From DASZBX01 sp035943635 (GTDB lineage: Bacteria > Actinomycetota > Actinomycetes > Streptomycetales > Catenulisporaceae): a stretch of DNA of 18,851 bases. Location of the stretch: contig DASZBX010000133.1 of assembly GCA_035943635.1 (NCBI GenBank), positions 1 through 18,851 of the forward strand, read 5' to 3'. Made by a program: the position numbers and the translations under genes. Position 1 is the stretch's first letter. Each line of letters opens with the position of its first letter. The notes beneath the pieces are model-generated. The model worked only from the letters and a program-made list of their open reading frames with translations. It did not search any database and had not been told where the DNA came from. Of the stretch, positions 15,406 to 18,851 are shown piece by piece.

Positions 15406-16146
15406 TCAGTTCTCGAAGTTCGGCACCGCTCCGCGCTCGGTCCCGGAGCGTCCCTTCGGCTCTTCCCAGTCCTCCTGCCGCCCGAGCGCGGTCAGGTCCA
15501 GGAACCCGTACGCGCCGCCGATGTGGTCCACACCCCGGGCGAACGCCGAGTAGGTGTGGTAGACCCGGTCGCCGTCCCGCAGGAAACAGCTCATCCCCGG
15601 CTGCTCCGACGAACCCTTCACGATCCAGTCCATACCGGCCTCGACGAGCTCGTCCGCATCCCGGTAGTTGTACTGGACCGGCGCGACCGAGGCGTCCATC
15701 GTGACGTGGAAGTCGTAGTTGAAGTCGCTGCCGAACGAGGAGTACCACGCGTACGGCCAGCCGCGCCGCGCCCGATAGTCCTCGATCTTGGCCATCGGGG
15801 TCCGCGACACCAGCACGAAGTTGGTCTCCCGGGTCCGCAGGTGGTCGATCAGCCCCGGCGACATCTCGTCGACGCCGGCCGTGCAGCTGGAACAGGCGTC
15901 GTCCCAGGACGGGTCGAACATCACGTGCTGCATGATCAGCTGCCGCCGCCCGTCGAACAGCTCGCCCAGGCCGACCTTGCCGTCCGGGCCCTCGAAGACG
16001 TACTCCTTGTCGATCTCGACCATCGGCAACCGCCGCCGATCGGCGTTCAAGGCGTCCTGCGCACGTGTTGCCGCCTTTTCCTTGGCCAGCAGTTCCTTGC
16101 GCGCGACCAGCCATTCTTCCCGTGAGACGACCTGTGGAAGACTCAT
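15406..16146 (-). CDS. DUF899 family thioredoxin-like protein
   Basis: This 246-residue soluble protein has a thioredoxin-like fold with the redox pair CSSC (Cys85, Cys88) in the segment FDPSWDDACSSCTAGVDE. Other DUF899 landmarks are VVSREEWLVARKELLAKEK at the N-terminus, FGSDFNYDFHV, and a C-terminal VYHTYSAFARGVDHIGGAYG and LDLTALGRQEDWEE. The family is predicted to be a dithiol oxidoreductase of unknown substrate. The ATG at 16146 is chosen over an in-frame start at 16254 because GGAGG lies 6 nt upstream and homologous sequence begins with MSLPQVVS. It follows the VOC gene on the same strand with a 167-nt gap and may be expressed with the MarR-VOC pair. The CxxC being intact argues for redox activity. 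Confidence 0.92.
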   Translation of the reverse strand: MSLPQVVSREEWLVARKELLAKEKAATRAQDALNADRRRLPMVEIDKEYVFEGPDGKVGLGELFDGRRQLIMQHVMFDPSWDDACSSCTAGVDEMSPGLIDHLRTRETNFVLVSRTPMAKIEDYRARRGWPYAWYSSFGSDFNYDFHVTMDASVAPVQYNYRDADELVEAGMDWIVKGSSEQPGMSCFLRDGDRVYHTYSAFARGVDHIGGAYGFLDLTALGRQEDWEEPKGRSGTERGAVPNFEN

Positions 16147-16313
16147 CTTTACCTCCGTGAATTCCGATGAGAACAGGGGTTGTCGGCGACCCGCCGCCGG
16201 GTCGTCGCGGCCCGTCCGCCGGTCTTTTCGGACTCTACGCCGCAGCACCGACAATCGGGCAGTCCACGGAACCCGGATGGTCGGTCCGGCCGAATGAAGC
16301 GGGCTGGTTTTTG

Positions 16314-16721
16314 CTATTCGGTGGATTCCGTGGATTCCGTGGATTCCGTGGATTCCGTGGATTCTGTGGATTCCTTGGGCGTGAACACGCAGAACTCGTT
16401 GCCTTCTGGATCGGCCATCACCGTCCAGCGGATGTCGTCACCCTCCGGTCTTACGAGGGTTGCGCCGAGGGCGAGTAGTTCGTTCACGTCGCCTGTCACG
16501 TCGAGATGCATCCGGTTCTTGATGGTTTTGGCCTCGGGGACCAGATTGATCCAGATCAACGGGCCCGCTCCGCTCGGGTCCTCGATCGCGCCGGTCCATT
16601 CGGTCGGGTTTGAGTCTTCGGTGCTCAGCCGCAGCGTGTAGCCCATGGCTGCGCACCACCATTCGGCGAGCGCTCGGTCGTCCTGCGCGTCCAGGCATAG
16701 GTCCTTGAACTTGGCTGTCAT
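16314..16721 (-). CDS. VOC-family (glyoxalase-like) protein with Ser-Thr-Glu repeat tail
   Basis: This 135-residue cytoplasmic protein has the vicinal-oxygen-chelate fold: an N-terminal module with CLDAQDDRALAEWWCAAMGY, then NRMHLDVTGDVNELLALGAT and WTVMADPEGNEFCVFTP. It belongs to the glyoxalase_6-like group, whose members are mostly of unknown substrate. The final 18 residues are a pure EST repeat, encoded by a 9-bp minisatellite. That is not part of the VOC fold. ATG at 16721 is chosen because AAGGAG lies about 8 nt upstream; the in-frame extension to 17030 would overlap the regulator gene. The start lies 20 nt after the stop of the MarR-like gene, so the two form an operon. Confidence 0.9.
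   Translation of the reverse strand: MTAKFKDLCLDAQDDRALAEWWCAAMGYTLRLSTEDSNPTEWTGAIEDPSGAGPLIWINLVPEAKTIKNRMHLDVTGDVNELLALGATLVRPEGDDIRWTVMADPEGNEFCVFTPKESTESTESTESTESTESTE
16321..16374. repeat. 9-bp tandem repeat encoding the Ser-Thr-Glu tail
   Basis: GTGGATTCC (plus-strand reading) is repeated six times, the fifth copy having a final T. On the minus strand it encodes repeated Ser-Thr-Glu at the VOC protein C-terminus. Near-identity at DNA level indicates recent slippage expansion. Copy-number change keeps the frame and alters only tail length. Confidence 0.95.
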
Positions 16722-16741
16722 TTTTTGATCTCTCCTTGTCC

Positions 16742-17917
16742 TCAGCTCCCGTCTGGATACCCACCTCGGTGCAACACCATCGGAAAATGGGGGAGTGTAT
16801 TCGGTTCGCGTAGTCTGGCCCGCCAACCGTCCGGGTAGGGCGCCAGTCCGCCGTAGAGCGGCGAACGCTGTCCGGTCGGATCGCCTACCAGCGGTTCGAG
16901 GGCGTTCCGCAGTGCATCCACCGCAGCTTCGCCGAGGCGGACTCGGGCTTGCTGCTCTACGTACGCCAGCCGCTCGTGATGCGCCTGCTTCACGTCGATC
17001 CCGAGCGGCGTCAACTGGACGACTTTCCACTTGCTGCCGTCTGGATTCGCACCGGCCCTGACGATGTCGAACTTCTGCAGGAGCCCCAACGCCATGTCGA
17101 TCCCCGGCTTCGCCACGCCTGTGACCTGCGGTAAGTCGCGTACTCGGAGCCCGTCTGGGTTCAATACGCGCAGCAGGTTCGCGCCGATTGCCAGCGACAC
17201 CTCCGAGCCGCGCTCGTATGCTCCCGCGAATCCCAGCAGCGCCCGAGCCAGCAGCGTCGGCAGCTCCACATCGATCGGGCTCGACTGCTTCGCGCTCGCG
17301 CTGATGCTTACTTCACTGCTCGCGCTGCTCGCAGACTGCTTGCTCAGCACCTTATTGCTGGTCCATAGCCCGTATCCCAAGATCGGCAGACAGCACGGCA
17401 AAGGTCGCCGCGAGTGGCTGACCATAGTCGTTAGCGCCTGTCGTAGCTGGTCGACGTTGCCACGTCCGAACCGCGCACACCACCGCCGATCGATCTCGCC
17501 GACCAACGCCCGCCATACCTCCTGCGCTGCTAGACCGGCCCGGGTCGGACGGATGATCAGGTCCTCGTTCGGCGGCTTCGCCCGCTTGTCGTCCGGGTCC
17601 GCGGAGAGCTTTATGTAACCCCACCTGCGCATGCCGTCGAGGTTGGTTTTGGTCAGGGCCAGGTCTTCGAGGTCGCGTACGTGCATGCCGGAGTCGTCGA
17701 GGAACCGCATGCAGTTCCCCCACATCGCCATGGAGGTCAACCAGGGGCCGCGGTGGGCGTTCGGCGGATCCGAGTCCGTGGCTGGGGTCGATTCGGTGGT
17801 CCGATGCGGCATCCGGTGCTCGAACTCATTGTCGAATTCCATGGTGAATGCCACGAGCGCATGTGACAGGAGGGTCGGGAGTGGCAGAAATCCGTCCGTC
17901 TTGTTCATGGCAGCCAT
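16742..17917 (-). CDS. Double-domain MarR-like winged-helix regulator
   Basis: The product is 391 residues with two related halves. The first half opens with FLPLPTLLSHALVAFTMEFD and continues GMHVRDLEDLALTKTNLDGM (recognition-helix region) and RRWGYIKL. A Ser/Ala-rich linker (SKQSASSASSEVSISASAKQ) joins it to the second half, which has LPTLLARALLGFAGAYERGS, DGLRVRDLPQVTGVAKPGID and ALGLLQKFDIVRA. Each half looks like a MarR winged helix, so a monomer could act like a fused dimer. Start choice is uncertain: ATG at 17917 or 17908, neither with a good ribosome site, and a TTG at 17944 is less likely. It is the first gene of a minus-strand operon with the VOC gene 20 nt downstream. Inferred target: its own divergent region and the palindrome at 18120-18133. 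Confidence 0.85.
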   Translation of the reverse strand: MAAMNKTDGFLPLPTLLSHALVAFTMEFDNEFEHRMPHRTTESTPATDSDPPNAHRGPWLTSMAMWGNCMRFLDDSGMHVRDLEDLALTKTNLDGMRRWGYIKLSADPDDKRAKPPNEDLIIRPTRAGLAAQEVWRALVGEIDRRWCARFGRGNVDQLRQALTTMVSHSRRPLPCCLPILGYGLWTSNKVLSKQSASSASSEVSISASAKQSSPIDVELPTLLARALLGFAGAYERGSEVSLAIGANLLRVLNPDGLRVRDLPQVTGVAKPGIDMALGLLQKFDIVRAGANPDGSKWKVVQLTPLGIDVKQAHHERLAYVEQQARVRLGEAAVDALRNALEPLVGDPTGQRSPLYGGLAPYPDGWRARLREPNTLPHFPMVLHRGGYPDGS

Positions 17918-17977
17918 GATTGGCCGCGGTTCTACTGCACGCAACGACCACGCGGTGAGTCGGCCCTGCTATGCGCT

Positions 17978-18003
17978 GGGTGGGTTCGGGTTCGGGTTCG
18001 GGG
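17978..18003 (+). repeat. G-quadruplex-type repeat 1 (GGGTTC units)
   Basis: GGG-T-GGG-TTC-GGG-TTC-GGG-TTC-GGGG has five G-runs with loops of 1-3 nt, a textbook quadruplex motif on the plus strand. It lies in the divergent gap between the MarR-like and second VOC genes. Confidence 0.8.
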
Positions 18004-18027
18004 CGGCTTGGGCTTGCTTGCTTGCTT

Positions 18028-18051
18028 GGGCTGGGCCGGGCTGGGCCGGGG
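18028..18051 (+). repeat. G-quadruplex-type repeat 2
   Basis: Five G-runs of three or more are separated by CT or CC (GGGCTGGGCC twice, then GGGG). It follows a CTTG tetranucleotide run (about 18013-18027) and ends 28 nt before the -35 of the VOC promoter. Confidence 0.75.
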
Positions 18052-18079
18052 CCGGTTGGCGGTTGGGTCGGGTCCAAAA

Positions 18080-18108
18080 TTGACAGCCCTACCGGTGCAG
18101 GTCAGGAT
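18080..18108 (+). promoter_or_regulatory. Promoter of second VOC gene
   Basis: A perfect -35 TTGACA (18080-18085) is followed by 17 nt and CAGGAT (18103-18108), five of six bases of the common actinomycete -10 TAGGAT. Transcription would start near 18115. Confidence 0.6.
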
Positions 18109-18119
18109 TCCCTTAGGTA

Positions 18120-18133
18120 TCTTGATGTCAAGA
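18120..18133. promoter_or_regulatory. MarR-type operator candidate
   Basis: TCTTGA-TG-TCAAGA is a perfect 6+2+6 palindrome just downstream of the predicted transcription start and 16 nt before the VOC ATG. TTGA/TCAA halves are usual for MarR-family sites, and a MarR-like gene is divergently encoded alongside. That this regulator binds here is inference. Confidence 0.55.
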
Positions 18134-18149
18134 GGACTAGAGGCGGGCC

Positions 18150-18509
18150 ATGACGCTCATCGGGATCGACCACGTACAACTCGCCGCACCACCCGGCGGG
18201 GAGGCTGCGGCCCGCGATTATTACGTCGGATTGCTGGGCATGGCCGAGCTGACCAAACCCCCACTGCTCGCCCAGCGCGGCGGGTGCTGGTTCAGTGGGG
18301 GAGGTACCGAGATCCATATCGGGATCGAGGATCCTTTTCAACCTGCGCGCAAGGCTCATCCCGGGTTGCTTGTCTCTGATTTGGATGCGCTTGCTGTGGC
18401 CCTTGAGGGTCGGGGCTTGCCGGTTCGCTGGGACGATACGATTCCTGGCCGGCGGCGGTTTCATAGCGAGGATCTTTATGGCAATCGGCTTGAGTTCATT
18501 GCCGGGTGA
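18150..18509 (+). CDS. VOC-family (glyoxalase/bleomycin-resistance-like) protein
   Basis: This 119-residue protein forms a compact single VOC domain. Landmarks are IGIDHVQLAAPPGGEAAARD with the candidate metal ligand His8, YYVGLLGMAELTKPP, TEIHIGIEDPF, AHPGLLVSDLDALAVALEGRG and the C-terminal YGNRLEFIAG with Glu as the usual last ligand. Members act as small-molecule lyases, dioxygenases or binding/resistance proteins; the substrate is unknown. The start is ATG at 18150, 16 nt after a MarR-like palindrome and about 35 nt from the predicted transcription start, with only a weak ribosome site (AGAGG). Expression is therefore probably repressed until a ligand releases the regulator. The gene is bracketed by G-rich repeats, and the structured repeat begins 38 nt after its stop. 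Confidence 0.93.
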   Translation: MTLIGIDHVQLAAPPGGEAAARDYYVGLLGMAELTKPPLLAQRGGCWFSGGGTEIHIGIEDPFQPARKAHPGLLVSDLDALAVALEGRGLPVRWDDTIPGRRRFHSEDLYGNRLEFIAG

Positions 18510-18512
18510 TTT

Positions 18513-18543
18513 GGGCTTTGGGCTTTGGGCTTGGGCTTTGGGG
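18513..18543 (+). repeat. G-quadruplex-type repeat 3 (GGGCTTT units)
   Basis: Five G-runs are separated by CTTT, CTTT, CTT and CTTT, starting 3 nt after the VOC stop. It is on the same strand as the two motifs upstream of the gene. Confidence 0.8.
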
Positions 18544-18546
18544 TTG

Positions 18547-18610
18547 CGCCGCCGTGTCAGCGTGCGTCTACTGCTGTGCCTCCGGCGGGCCCGGAACCCC
18601 CAAGGATCCA
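18547..18610 (-). other. Conserved 64-nt core of the right repeat copy
   Basis: This segment has 62 of 64 identities with 203-266. On the minus strand CCGCCG pairs with CGGCGG, enclosing a CAGC/GCTG stem and an 11-nt apical loop. Confidence 0.7.
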
Positions 18611-18658
18611 ATGGTTCGTGGGCCGGGTTCGGCTGGCGTTGTGGGTTACGTGGGTGGT

Positions 18659-18847
18659 GTCGGTCTCGGACCCTCGGTGGCCCTGTCGAATCTCAGAATG
18701 ACGCATCGAACAGGCCCTATCAACTCCCGGGCTGGTCTTCTTGGGCGGTCTGCTCGCGACGCGTGATGCTCAGGTGCGGGAGTTGACAGGGCCTGCCCGA
18801 TACGTCGTTCTAAGCTTCGCCAGGGCCACCGAGGATCCGAAACCGAC
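18659..18847 (-). other. 71-bp stem-loop of the right repeat copy
   Basis: Arms 18659-18729 and 18777-18847 enclose a 47-nt loop. Identity between arms is 61 of 71. On the minus strand 7 of the 10 imperfect positions are G-U wobbles, giving 68 of 71 paired; on the plus strand only one is. Part of the loop is shared with the left copy (GCGAGC-purine-GAC followed by a CCC-purine-AAG segment). The bias identifies the minus strand as the probable functional RNA strand here. Confidence 0.8.
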
Positions 18848-18851
18848 GGGA

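Larger units (their letters stand above)
18547..18851 (-). repeat. Dispersed structured repeat, right copy
   Basis: Read on the minus strand this copy repeats the layout of 1-266: a long stem-loop (18847 to 18659), a link with the shared GTAACCCACA-type string, then the 64-nt core (18610 to 18547). The whole stem fits inside the window here, so this copy gives the better view of the element. Similarity ends sharply at 18547, next to the G-rich repeat. It contains no ORF of credible size. The two copies are inverted with their hairpins at the outer ends. Confidence 0.8.

Noticed and set aside
16147..16254. Upstream in-frame start for the DUF899 gene
   Set aside because: The added 36 residues are Arg-rich and unlike the family. 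The GGAGG ribosome site fits the ATG at 16146.
16722..17030. N-terminal extension of the first VOC gene
   Set aside because: It would overlap the regulator gene on the same strand and skip the AAGGAG site before the ATG at 16721.
1..18851. CRISPR array, tRNA or rRNA genes, transposase genes
   Set aside because: None was seen. The tandem repeats lack spacers, no cloverleaf was recognised by eye and no transposase motif occurs in any credible frame.

Overview
This is a high-GC window with strong G/C bias at third codon positions, secreted proteins, a sugar ABC importer without its own ATPase, and tandem-domain MarR and DUF899 genes. Together these point to an actinomycete of the Streptomyces or Catenulispora type. 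The genus cannot be fixed from the sequence alone.

Layout. 1-266: one copy of a dispersed, structured repeat (long hairpin plus a 64-nt conserved core). 294-1067: a 5'-truncated remnant of a secreted glycosidase, comprising a GH59-like C-terminal jelly-roll module and a ricin-B lectin. 1185-4328: a HAD hydrolase, two uncharacterised convergent genes and a small doubtful gene. 4329-5172: a long non-coding stretch holding phased A-tracts and the promoter/operator region of the main operon. 5173-15178: a carbohydrate locus made of a lipoprotein solute-binding protein, two MalF/MalG-type permeases, a GH13 alpha-glucosidase and a 1472-residue secreted GH87-type glucanase with ASH and discoidin-like repeats. 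15406-17917 (minus strand): DUF899, a VOC protein with a Ser-Thr-Glu repeat tail, and a double MarR-like regulator. 18150-18509: a second VOC gene with a good promoter and a MarR-like palindrome, bracketed by G-quadruplex-type repeats. 18547-18851: a second, inverted copy of the structured repeat.

How the central genes fit together (inference). The secreted GH87 enzyme would cut alpha-1,3-glucan or nigeran, as found in fungal cell walls. The importer would take up the oligosaccharides, powered by a shared MsiK-type ATPase encoded elsewhere, and the cytoplasmic GH13 enzyme would release glucose. A LacI-type operator candidate, TTGCGCAA, sits just downstream of the -10 of the predicted operon promoter. 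A perfect 17-bp stem between the binding-protein and permease genes probably sets their relative expression.

The most unusual feature is the pair of inverted repeats at the window ends. Their cores match at 62 of 64 positions. Their long stems differ in sequence but keep pairing through compensatory changes, and nearly all imperfect pairs become G-U wobbles on one strand only. That is evidence for a conserved structured RNA (or single-stranded DNA) element. I do not recognise it as a named family.
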